Origin: Bolinopsis microptera
Lineage: Eukaryota; Ctenophora; Tentaculata; Lobata; Bolinopsidae
DNA length: 64,000 nucleotides
Reading direction: 5' to 3'
Assembly (NCBI RefSeq): GCF_026151205.1
Contig: NC_087074.1
Coordinates: 930,001 to 994,000, forward strand
Shown one piece after another: positions 45,301 to 53,449 of the stretch. Each line of letters starts with the position of its first letter. Position 1 is the first letter of the stretch. The notes beneath the pieces were generated by a model. That model did not search any database and was not told the DNA's origin. It saw nothing but the letters and a program-made list of their open reading frames with translations. The position numbers and the translations under genes are program-made.

Positions 45301-46393
45301 TAACTCTGAGACTGACTCTGAGTCAATATCTTCTGAACTCAGCAATGCCTCTAGCAGAAAGGGCTACAAAAGCTGTAACTCGAACAACAGCTCCAGTAAC
45401 AGTGCACAGGGCAAGACGCAGAATACAGAAAAGAAAGTAAAGGTCAAAGTTAAGAAGACGAGGAAAGCAAGACAGATCTTAACCCCCGGCAAAATTAAGG
45501 TCCCTTGCAGCACTCACGAATCGATAGAAAACTCAATACGACTCCTTGAGCAGAACTTACTAGAATTCCAAGAAAAGCTAGCAAACCAAGATTCAGTTCT
45601 GTCCTCCTTAGCCAGTCAACTCAACTCCAGCGCCCCACTAACCAGCTCGAAATCTCTAGCCACGCTGGTCAACAAAAACAAAACAATATTTGATACCCTA
45701 AATATTCAGCAAAACTCTATCGACAATATCATGGACAGAATGATAGAAGGAGAAAAAGAACGGAAACGTATCCAAGACCAAGCTCACAGAGCAACGGCAG
45801 AAAAGGTTTTTCGATCCAAGACCCTTGAACTTGAAAAACAGATAGCTGATTCAGCCAAGGAGGTTAACTACTTAAAAAGCGAGCTCGCAAGAATGAAAAA
45901 CAACGAGCCGAACCAATCCAACGAGATACGCATAATACAGGCTAGACACAGCGAAGAACTCAGCAAACTCAAATCCGATATCATGGGGATGAAGAGTGTA
46001 CCCGGAAGTCATTCGAACGGGGTCAATTATCCCAACCAATATGATGGAGTCGACGAAAAATGTGCGATTCTAAGTCATTTGGAAAATTTCAATAGACGCG
46101 CTACGAATGATTTAGGAGACAAGATTCTCCAAGGACAACGAGAAGGGTTTGAACTTATCAGCCGAGAGATTACAGCGTGTTTCAAAGATCTGCCTAAAAT
46201 CAACACAGCAGGTCAAGAAGGTAACATCCAGTCTGCTAACAAACCTCGCGCTAATAGTTTTGAACCGAAACACCAAAACGATGCCGCCAACAAAACCCCC
46301 GAGGACCCCCAGCCCCCTTACAAGACCAAACGACAAAAAACGCACGGCACCACACAAAGGAAAGAAAGAGAATATGCCGAGTCAAAAGGCTGA
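42356..46393 (+). CDS. LINE ORF1: very long, Ser-rich and coiled-coil protein
   Basis: The frame is open from 41816, but the first in-frame ATG is 42356, giving 1345 residues; a later start is possible because the stretch before about 43200 looks less protein-like. From 43200 on there is a Ser/Thr- and acid-rich region (SSSSSGSQASKS, NDDDEDGEDGEE) and a mixed helical middle. Near 44960-45290 lies an alpha-helical segment (RDTCDKILNSASSKNLNKWI). A Lys-rich run follows (KVKVKVKKTRKARQ), then a predicted coiled coil at about 45520-45960 (SIRLLEQNLLEFQEKLA, ELEKQIADSAKEVNYLKSEL). Coiled-coil plus basic patches fits an RNA-binding ORF1p, but this length is unusual. No zinc knuckle is seen. Confidence 0.65.
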   Translation: MTMSKAEVSRSFYALVTLHIFHTHVCSALCVILYTELSACVYTFYFAIYTICAANKITNIMMCLAYCLEKANLKVSSDTGKNVPQRRPEQLASRTLCSEMVACANHLSTSGEFSNTYPAKLTAISGRADAAQQQQPYTLHTMYNIGYTCYVRSVLPVGTAARYLPIIRNLNPTSERDATSMSRDIQINTDTSTSRDMLTNRAICSSTVSVNQCRYVISVREHNQSHCYLLVCPKPNTHLSRDCPFLPVLRPHLLLTALSSNNVKTCIHHYSHVCVVPIPDTESEFHTTAASREQSLTQYPSTSLSDSERTSKGDDDKSSSSSGSQASKSTSNDRTNRATARVGLVRKSNPGSSQSNNDDDEDGEDGEERSKTKILSRCESDSEPINPPLCVSPIPPTGKVEMLDKTILGRISQQLFETLGNLSLFGNHSISSDLDLDDTIDLSVSISLGKGGDLVITPKPRSKPSRPLPTIEITPVKKQNDPNTDGEYYTGTGKPTITPVLLHSPKHEHLLSPRSRTLQIRSRSKSVGSIFQHEQPSAILKRKLRAQTEYEFASDTPVKRRYLSESAADSQDLFESPRKLECIRIDDEGYHDCSPGRNTLIHIKQDFLKDDEIVTPVNLVAALENALNEKYQSTRLFASEVHLLEQQAHSKCISLTWNLSDIEAIENDDKADILSKLLVKLNRHYHDTNLESPSTAFNSLRVTSLLGRSDKVPITLQGDEEVTDALVLLHLGRERAVNIIPKRFNNDLMDVFDLCLGNLTALSVLEKTRRDMSISLAIEKPLEDELDFHLLVQLQRKRHRTPIVLQPAPENTHCSPLTDAVQGITGLASNVPAPEQLHCEGDNGSLPDSQDKQDDTTIVEKQLRFFSRDTCDKILNSASSKNLNKWIDLCGLTSQKTNERSQTAIKAFFNLVIDNKYSTYPSAPLITSLVEKMAVDSLDRELKRFEINFNPQTPVDNKKKLLRDHVNTIGREARKANPPDLINSETDSESISSELSNASSRKGYKSCNSNNSSSNSAQGKTQNTEKKVKVKVKKTRKARQILTPGKIKVPCSTHESIENSIRLLEQNLLEFQEKLANQDSVLSSLASQLNSSAPLTSSKSLATLVNKNKTIFDTLNIQQNSIDNIMDRMIEGEKERKRIQDQAHRATAEKVFRSKTLELEKQIADSAKEVNYLKSELARMKNNEPNQSNEIRIIQARHSEELSKLKSDIMGMKSVPGSHSNGVNYPNQYDGVDEKCAILSHLENFNRRATNDLGDKILQGQREGFELISREITACFKDLPKINTAGQEGNIQSANKPRANSFEPKHQNDAANKTPEDPQPPYKTKRQKTHGTTQRKEREYAESKG

Positions 46394-47141
46394 AGACCCA
46401 GTCACCTTTTTGTCCGAGGGAACCACTAAAAGCACGACAACTGCTGGTGCCAATAAACAAAGCAAAAATAACAGTGATGGCACCCCTGTTAACCGTGAAA
46501 CGTACCGTCGTGACAACTTCAATCCTCAACATTGGCACACCCGGAAATGTGTAGTCATTCACGACGCACACTTCAATACCTTCGACGAATCAAGATTCAC
46601 GAAACGTTTTGATGTCAAGAGGATAGAATATGATACTGCCGTATCAGCTAGCAGGGACCAAAACTTAGTCAAAAAAGTCTCAGAAATCAACCCTGAAGCC
46701 ATTTATATCCATCTAGGGCAACTTGATGTTCTGATGAATACGCCAGGAAACACGATACTAGATGGTATGAAGAAAATCTTGGATGACCTAACAAAAGCAA
46801 CCTCAACAAAGATATGTGTTTCGTAGATTATTCCACTCCCCGGCTATCCACAAGTCAGCAGTACCATAAGACAGATAAACTCTGAACTGAGCGAATACGT
46901 CAAATCCAAGAATAATGCTAGCCTAGACATAAAAATATGCACGCAAAACAATGACAATCTCGGAGGATTCATCCAGCGCAGCGTAGGACCACATGGAGTC
47001 TTGTTGGGTCTCGATGAACGAGGGGCTCGGAAATTGTGGCTTCATCTCCGTGACGGACTATTTAGATCTCTCGACATTGAGCTATCAAGAGGGACTAAAA
47101 ACTCAATCAAACCTCAACAGAAGAAAAACCATAATGGATAG
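46374..47141 (+). pseudogene. LINE esterase-like ORF interrupted by one TAG
   Basis: The frame differs from ORF1 by +1. Candidate ATGs are 46281 and 46374; the latter overlaps the ORF1 stop by 20 nt. The sequence KCVVIHDAHFNTFDE, then IYIHLGQLDVL, ICVS, IIPLPGYPQVSSTIRQIN and LLGLDERGARKLWLHL follows the block order of the SGNH/GDSL esterase found in ORF1 of CR1/L2-type LINEs. The GDS serine block reads HDAHF, so the nucleophile is not evident. TAG at 46824-46826 interrupts the frame inside the fold; beyond it the frame stays open to TAG at 47139-47141. The ATG of ORF2 (47134) overlaps that stop by 8 nt, as in stop/restart coupling. Confidence 0.65.
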
Positions 47142-50100
47142 TCCCAAAACAACTGATGTCCTGATCAGATTGCCTTCCCACAACAGGGAGACATTGAAAA
47201 TCCTTTCGTGGAACATACACGATGCTTCAAACGGGAAAGAAGGCAGGAAAATTGATGATACTGAATTTGCTGCCATTGTCACTTCTTGTCCCATTTTCTG
47301 TCTTCAGGAAACCAAGAGTAAAATATTTGTTCCAGACTACAAATGTTTTAATGCTAACAGACCAAACAGTCGCTCAGGAGGACTTTGCATTGGTGTCCAC
47401 AGGTCTATTGCCAAGGATATCAAAGAAATAACATCCAATTGTAGTGACATCCAATCAGTAAGATTAAAACTAGGAAGTGAGAGTGCTGTCGATGAACTAG
47501 TTATCATCAACTTATACGACTCACCTGAGCACTCTTCCTACAAGAAGAGATTGAAATCAAGCAAAAGTACATCCGATGACGATGCTTCAACTCTAGACAA
47601 CTTACTTGACTTCACCATGAATAGTATTCAAAACGGTAGGAAGGTGATACTAGCAGGTGATTTCAATGCAAGGACCGCAACCTTGAACAACACCATCGAG
47701 GAAGATAATGAAGCATTATCTGCTGCAAACCCATTTAGCCAACGCAGCCACCCCTGTCTCAATGATCGTTCTAGCAAGGACCAGATGGTTAATCCTAGAG
47801 GAAAGTTACTCCTTGACTTTCTGGCCTGTGCAAATCTAACCATCCTAAACGGCAGCGTACTTGGCGATTCCTTAGGGGAATTCACATCGGTGAATTATGG
47901 CGGAGCTAGCGTTGTAGACTATGTTGCTGTAGGAGCTGACATAAAAGCGATCGTTAAGAGTTTTAGAGTCCTTGATTTGAACAAATTCTCCGATCACAAA
48001 CCCTCTGTCACAACTCTTAGCCTGAGACACAACATAACCCTTTCAGAAGAAATACTGCGTGACCTCGAGGACGCGCCCAGGAAGTACAAATGGCCATGTG
48101 AGGATAATGCTGAGCTCAAATTCTTGCTAGCTATGGGTGACCCTAGTATAAAGGAAAAGACGGAAACTCTGGCTACAAGTTCATGCAAAACCCCTCAAGA
48201 CGTTCTTAACCTTAACAACCAAATTGTTGAGCTGTATCATCAGGTTGCTGAACAAGTGATGCCCCGAAAAAACGCCTCAAGTCGTCAGAAAGGGCCGAGA
48301 CATAATAAATATGGTAGCACCAAAAAGAAGAGTCGAATGAAGCCAAAAATGGCATGGTTTGACAGTGAATGTATCCGTCTTAAGAGGACACTCAACATTC
48401 TAGCAAAAAAGTATGGAAGATCCCCATTGGACAAGCTCCTCAGGGACTCTTATTACGACACACGGCGACAATATAGAAAGATGATCAGACATAAGCGATC
48501 AGAATTCTTTGAGAAGCTTTGCAAGGACATAGAAACAGGGAACAACATCTGCTGGAAATCCTTCAAAGCTCTTAAAAATACAAAATCGCCTGCAACCAGT
48601 CTTGATGCCTTCGATATGATCAACTTTTGCAAGTTCTTCAGTGAACTTTACGGCAAAAAGAACATCAAAGACTCTAAGATCGCAGAGCTACAGTCAAAGA
48701 TGCAGAAAAACAACATTTGTGACGACCTGACCAAGCTTTTGGATCAAGATATAAAGATGGAAGAGCTGTGTGCTTGCATTAAGGCCACTAAAAAAGGAAA
48801 GGCAGTTTCCGAAGATCTAATTTCTAATGAATTCTTCAAAGCCTCAACACGATCCATGCTCAAAGCAGTCCTCAACCTCTTCAACCACTGCCTAAGCCTA
48901 TCAATTTACCCATGGACTTCATCAGTAGTTACACCACTACACAAAAAAGGTGATATCTATGATCCAAACAACTACAGAGCCATCGCTGTAGCGAGCAATC
49001 TCGGAAAGCTCTTTGCAAGCATATTGCTGAAAAGATTGATATCATTCCGTGATCAATGTGATCCTGATACAGCCAACCAACTAGGTTTCTGTAAAGACGC
49101 ACAGACAGCAGACCACATTTTCACACTTTCAACCTGCGTGGAAAAGTATGTCACCAAGAAACGCCAAAGGCTATACACATGCTTTGTCGATTATGCCAAA
49201 GCGTTTGATTCCATCTGTCGTGAGGCACTCCTATACAAGTTGTGGAAAATGGGTATTCAAGGGAGATTCTTTGAGTGCATTAAGTTCATGTACTCAAACT
49301 CCTCAGCCAAAGTGAAGCTACTAGACAAGCTGTCACAGAAGATCGACATATTATGTGGTACCGAGCAAGGACACCCCATGTCCCCTGAACTGTTTAAATG
49401 CTTTGTCCACCAGCTTTCACATGATCTCAACAACATCGAAGGAGTGAAAGTCCCTGTCCTAAATGATACAGATATAACTCATCTGCTATGGGCAGACGAC
49501 CTTGTCCTTCTAGCCCTCAACAAACACAGTCTTCAACAAATGCTTGATGTCCTAAACAACTACTGCTCAGAATGGGGCCTGACAGTAAACATTGGAAAAA
49601 CTTCAGTCCTTGTGTTTAACCCAACAGGAAGGCATCTGAAGGAAAGTCATGAGTTCAAACTGGGAGAACAACAGATCCCCTCCGGGAGAGAGTACTGTTA
49701 CCTTGGCATTACATTTACTCTGAGCGGATCACTTAAGCTAACACAACAAAAGCTGAGGCAAAAAGCATTAAGAAGTTATTTTTCTTTGAAAAGCTACATT
49801 GATACCCGCCACATCAGGAAATCTATACTGTTCAAGCTATATGATACACTTATTGTACCCGTGGTGTCGTATGGTTGCCAAGTGTGGCTGCCGAGCACAG
49901 CTCTGTTCCGCAACTTCCCCACAAACACGAGCACCACACCAGAAACAGGAAACGTGTGTACACTCATTGCCAGGGACCCTCTAGAGAACTTTCATCTGTC
50001 TCTTTTGAAATGGACCTTAGGGGTGAGGAAGTCAACATCCAATGCTGCGATATGGGGTGACACAGGCAGGCATCCACTAGGCATCACGCTATCAAAGCAA

Positions 50101-50784
50101 GTGTTCAACTACAAAGAAAGACTTGAACAAATGGTTGTAGACGGTCGTGACTGCATTGCTAGACACGCTTTCGAAGAGCAGGCGACCCTAAACCTGAGCT
50201 GGTTCTCCACTCTCGAGCAGATGCAAGAAACCATCGAGGCATCAGAGAGAAACCAAGGATTAAGACCAAGCCAGATAAGAAAGAGTTTGCAAAAGTGGTT
50301 TATAAACTCATGGGAAACAGAAAGGACATCTAACAGAAAACTATCATTCTACAACTTAGTGAAGAGAAAGTTTGCTCAAGAGACGTATCTAGCCCTTGAT
50401 CTTAAACCTAACTGCTCAAAGAAGATCGCGCAACTCAGAAGCAGCTCCCACCGCTTTAACGTTGAAACTGGTCGCTACGGCAAAAAGCGGTTTAACATAA
50501 AACATCGGGCCTGCAGACATTGCTGCTCAAGTGACGATGACTTGTTAGATCTTCTCTATGAGCTACCAGGGGCCTATCCAGTGATAGAAGATGAGCATCA
50601 CATCCTCTACGAATGCCCCCTATACGAAGACCTACGCAAAAACCTGCATCAACGAACGAGGGACCTGTTAGTAATGAGAGAAGAACCGGGAGAAATCTTC
50701 GACGACTCAACAACTATTAGAGACATTGGACGGTTTTTAAATAAGGTCGATGAACGGAGGTTCCCGAAGAAAAATACTGAATGA
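47134..50784 (+). CDS. LINE ORF2: AP-type endonuclease and reverse transcriptase
   Basis: 1216 residues from ATG 47134, chosen because it overlaps the preceding ORF's stop in ATGGATAG. The frame is open upstream to 46993, but that stretch translates in another frame as esterase. The N-terminus is an APE-type endonuclease: KILSWNIHDA, CLQETKS, RSGGLCIGVH, VILAGDFNART, NKFSDHKPSV (the catalytic SDH). The RT follows: LHKKGDIYDPNNYRAI, motif A CFVDYAKAFDSICREALL, motif B GTEQGHPMSPELF, motif C LLWADDLVLLAL (WADD in place of YADD), then GLTVNIGKTSVLVF. A C-terminal CRHCC...H..YECPLY zinc-like motif ends it. There is no RNase H. The intact ORF implies possible recent activity; the clade (RTE/CR1/L2 side) is not settled. 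Confidence 0.9.
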   Translation: MDSPKTTDVLIRLPSHNRETLKILSWNIHDASNGKEGRKIDDTEFAAIVTSCPIFCLQETKSKIFVPDYKCFNANRPNSRSGGLCIGVHRSIAKDIKEITSNCSDIQSVRLKLGSESAVDELVIINLYDSPEHSSYKKRLKSSKSTSDDDASTLDNLLDFTMNSIQNGRKVILAGDFNARTATLNNTIEEDNEALSAANPFSQRSHPCLNDRSSKDQMVNPRGKLLLDFLACANLTILNGSVLGDSLGEFTSVNYGGASVVDYVAVGADIKAIVKSFRVLDLNKFSDHKPSVTTLSLRHNITLSEEILRDLEDAPRKYKWPCEDNAELKFLLAMGDPSIKEKTETLATSSCKTPQDVLNLNNQIVELYHQVAEQVMPRKNASSRQKGPRHNKYGSTKKKSRMKPKMAWFDSECIRLKRTLNILAKKYGRSPLDKLLRDSYYDTRRQYRKMIRHKRSEFFEKLCKDIETGNNICWKSFKALKNTKSPATSLDAFDMINFCKFFSELYGKKNIKDSKIAELQSKMQKNNICDDLTKLLDQDIKMEELCACIKATKKGKAVSEDLISNEFFKASTRSMLKAVLNLFNHCLSLSIYPWTSSVVTPLHKKGDIYDPNNYRAIAVASNLGKLFASILLKRLISFRDQCDPDTANQLGFCKDAQTADHIFTLSTCVEKYVTKKRQRLYTCFVDYAKAFDSICREALLYKLWKMGIQGRFFECIKFMYSNSSAKVKLLDKLSQKIDILCGTEQGHPMSPELFKCFVHQLSHDLNNIEGVKVPVLNDTDITHLLWADDLVLLALNKHSLQQMLDVLNNYCSEWGLTVNIGKTSVLVFNPTGRHLKESHEFKLGEQQIPSGREYCYLGITFTLSGSLKLTQQKLRQKALRSYFSLKSYIDTRHIRKSILFKLYDTLIVPVVSYGCQVWLPSTALFRNFPTNTSTTPETGNVCTLIARDPLENFHLSLLKWTLGVRKSTSNAAIWGDTGRHPLGITLSKQVFNYKERLEQMVVDGRDCIARHAFEEQATLNLSWFSTLEQMQETIEASERNQGLRPSQIRKSLQKWFINSWETERTSNRKLSFYNLVKRKFAQETYLALDLKPNCSKKIAQLRSSSHRFNVETGRYGKKRFNIKHRACRHCCSSDDDLLDLLYELPGAYPVIEDEHHILYECPLYEDLRKNLHQRTRDLLVMREEPGEIFDDSTTIRDIGRFLNKVDERRFPKKNTE

Positions 50785-51062
50785 ATGTCGTGTTTTGTAT
50801 ATTTTGATAAGTGTGTGGACATTGTATGATACTTTCATTGTCATTGTTGAGTGCTCTTGGCTGAGTTTTTTCTGCATACGACTGTGCTATCTGTGCTATA
50901 TTCTTTTACATGGCTATCTACTTTTACCACCTTGTTTGGTTATTTGTTACATTGGGGTAGTTTTGAATATTGAACCTTCTATTCCTATATTGGTCAGACA
51001 CGGCATCTGCCGTTTGACCCAATTTTGTTTAATTCCTGTTTAATTCCTGTTTAATTCCTGTT

Positions 51063-51937
51063 TGCCTCTAGCAACCCTCTACTATACAACAGGGTTGCTA
51101 CAATATAGCTAGACGTTGCCTTTAGCAACCCTATACTATACACCAGGGTTGCTACAATATAGCTAGACATTGCCTCTAGCAACCCTATACTATACAACAG
51201 GGTTGCTACAATATAGCTAGACATTGCCTCTAGCAACCCTATACTATACAACAGGGTTGCTACAATATAGCTAGACGTTGCCTCTAGCAACCCTCTACTA
51301 TACAACAGGGTTGCTAAAATATAGCTAGACGGTGCCTCTAGCAACCCTGTACTATACAACAGTGTTGCTACAATATAGCTAGACGTTGCCTCTAGCAACC
51401 CTCTACTATACAACAGGGTTGCTACAATATAGCTAGACATTGCCTCTAGCAACCCTATACTATACAACAGGGTTGCTACAATATAGCTAGACATTGCCTC
51501 TAGCAACCCTATACTATACAACAGGGTTGCTACAATATAGCTAGACGTTGCCACTAGCAACCCTGTACTATACAACAGGGTTGCTACAATATAGCTAGAC
51601 ATTGCCTCTAGCAACCCTATACTATACAACAGGGTTGCTACAATATAGCTAGACGTTGCCTCTAGCAACCCTATACTATACAACAGGGTTGCTAAAATAT
51701 AGCTAGACGTTGCCGCTAGCAACCCTATACTATACAACAGGGTTGCTACAATGTAGCTAGACGTTGCCTCTAGCAACCCTATACTATACAACAGGGTTGC
51801 TACAATATAGCTAGACGGTGCCTCTAGCAACCCTGTACTATACAACAGGGTTGCTACAATATAGCTAGACGTTGCCTCTAGCAACCCTCTACTATACACT
51901 AGGGTTGCTAAAATATAGCTAGACGTTGCCTCTAGCA
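51063..51937. repeat. 54-bp minisatellite array, right part
   Basis: About 16 copies of the same unit as 41127-41794, same orientation, mostly pure 54-bp units. Variants alternate CTCTAC/CTATAC/CTGTAC and CTACAA/CTAAAA. The minus-strand open frame of 320 codons is a product of the 54-bp (18-codon) periodicity. Confidence 0.95.
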
Positions 51938-52776
51938 CAAATTTTACCGAGATCGTTTGATGTTTGACCAGTTTTGAAATGTAACCCTCACCATTTGAGA
52001 TAACAATTCTCACACTTCTTAATATTTAATGACCGGTTCTCTCTTTTCGATTGAAACCACTTTAATTAACGAAAATAGGATATGAAAACGGACACCATTA
52101 ATAATGACGCATAAGTTAATTATGACTCATGACTTAAGTTAATCATGATAATCAACTGGCCGATATAGGTCTGGATTTCTCTGTATCTTTGAAAAATACC
52201 ACACAACCCAATCCCGTATGAGACACAATCCATTCACGTACGAATCACATTGATTCATAGTACTAGATTTCAACTGTAGTCTGCCTTCTGCCCATAACCC
52301 GATCAGGAAACCGTTAGATAGTCGCCATTTTTCAAATGTTTCAACAATCCTACTCGGAGAGGTGATGACGTCATGATCCTCTCATTTCTCTCTCTCCAAA
52401 GCGCTTAACTTCGAGTAGAGTGATTTTTTGTAGTTTAATTAGAAAAATGTTAATGAAATTTATCGTATAATATCATTTAAATCAAGACATTACAAGAAGA
52501 AAAGTGTCTTGCTGTCGGACAATATTCGGCTAACTTAATTTGTTTACAGCCATAAACTTAACTTGATTACAGCCATTCAGTGGCTGGATTATAGTTCACC
52601 GGTAGGTGCTGGCGATTAGCACCATACCAATGGCGATTCAGCACTGGGTCCTTGTTTCAATAAATATCGCCCCTATCAATAACAGGTGTGCACATTAACC
52701 GTTCTTAGATACTGATATTTTAACACAAACTTGCCGTTTATTCTGCTAGGTGTTTAGGTGACGAGTTAAACACAAG
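51938..52776. other. Upstream region of the SLC22-like gene
   Basis: No gene is seen. It presumably contains the promoter of the transporter gene that starts at 52777. Confidence 0.4.
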
Positions 52777-53410
52777 ATGGGTGAATCGGGAAAGCATGAA
52801 ACCACTGAAACAGTTGATTCTGTGATAAACAGAATAGGAAAGTCGCCCAATTTCCTAATGTTTGTTGTTGCCACGTGCGCAATGTCATGTTCGTATGTGG
52901 GCACGTTTTTCGCCTTCATGGTTCAGTTTACCGGCTTCATTCCTAATGAGGAATACAGGTGTATTTCTCAGAAGTGCCAAACTCTGAAAAGCAATTTCAC
53001 GTCGGAATTGAATGAAGGTAAGTTTTTCTTTTTTCAAATTTTTAACCCACTATGCATTTAACTTTGAAGCTTTAACTTTAAGTCTGTTTAATGTCGTGAA
53101 TGCTTGGCTTACTTATATCGGTAATATGTGTGCGGTAATGTTCGTTTTATTAATTATTTTAATTTCATTCCGATTGAATACAATTTCAGGGATGATAAAC
53201 CTATTTAAACCGTGTTTACATTTTCAGTTGATAGTAAATTCTATGATATAGCGACCATCTGTGACAATGCTATGATTTACGGAGCAGATTTCAAATGGGA
53301 TATTTCTCGGACAACCTTTGCGATTGATTTCGACAAAATCTGCAAGCCAAGCGAATTGAGCCTTCTTAACTCACTTTATTTTGTTGGAGGATCTATAAGT
53401 CTGCTTTGTG
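52777..53410 (+). CDS. SLC22-like organic ion transporter, first two exons
   Basis: Exon 1 is 52777-53017 (donor GAAG|GTAAGT) and exon 2 is 53228-53410 (acceptor TTTTCAG|TTGATAG, donor TTGTG|GTAAAA); phases match (1/1). Residues 1-27 are cytosolic, with TM1 at ~27-52 (LMFVVATCAMSCSYVGTFFA). The large extracellular loop has paired Cys (YRCISQKC, TICDN, DKICKP) and NFTS as an N-glycosylation site. CDNAMIYGADF, TTFAIDFDKIC and LLNSLYFVGGSISLL correspond to the CDxGWxYD, TIVTEFDLVC and QSxFxxG landmarks of SLC22 OCT/OAT proteins. The remaining exons should lie to the right but fall in the degraded sequence. Substrate is unknown. Confidence 0.8.
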
Positions 53411-53449
53411 GTAAAAAACCTGATTTGAATATGTTTTGAGCCTGCGATG

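Larger units (their letters stand above)
41795..51062 (+). mobile_element. Nearly full-length LINE of about 9.3 kb inserted in the minisatellite
   Basis: The array breaks off after TAGCTAGAC at 41794 and resumes with TGCCTCTAGCAACC at 51064, so the element interrupts one array. It contains, in order, a long ORF1, an esterase-like ORF and an APE-type endonuclease plus RT ORF2. It ends with three copies of an 11-bp tail (TTTAATTCCTG, 51029-51062). Such short tandem tails suit CR1/L2/RTE-type elements. Apart from one in-frame TAG in the middle ORF, the coding parts are intact, so the copy is probably young. Confidence 0.85.

Noticed and set aside
46993-47133. Upstream extension of LINE ORF2
   Set aside because: The same bases are the end of the esterase-like frame, and the ATG at 47134 overlapping its stop is a better start.
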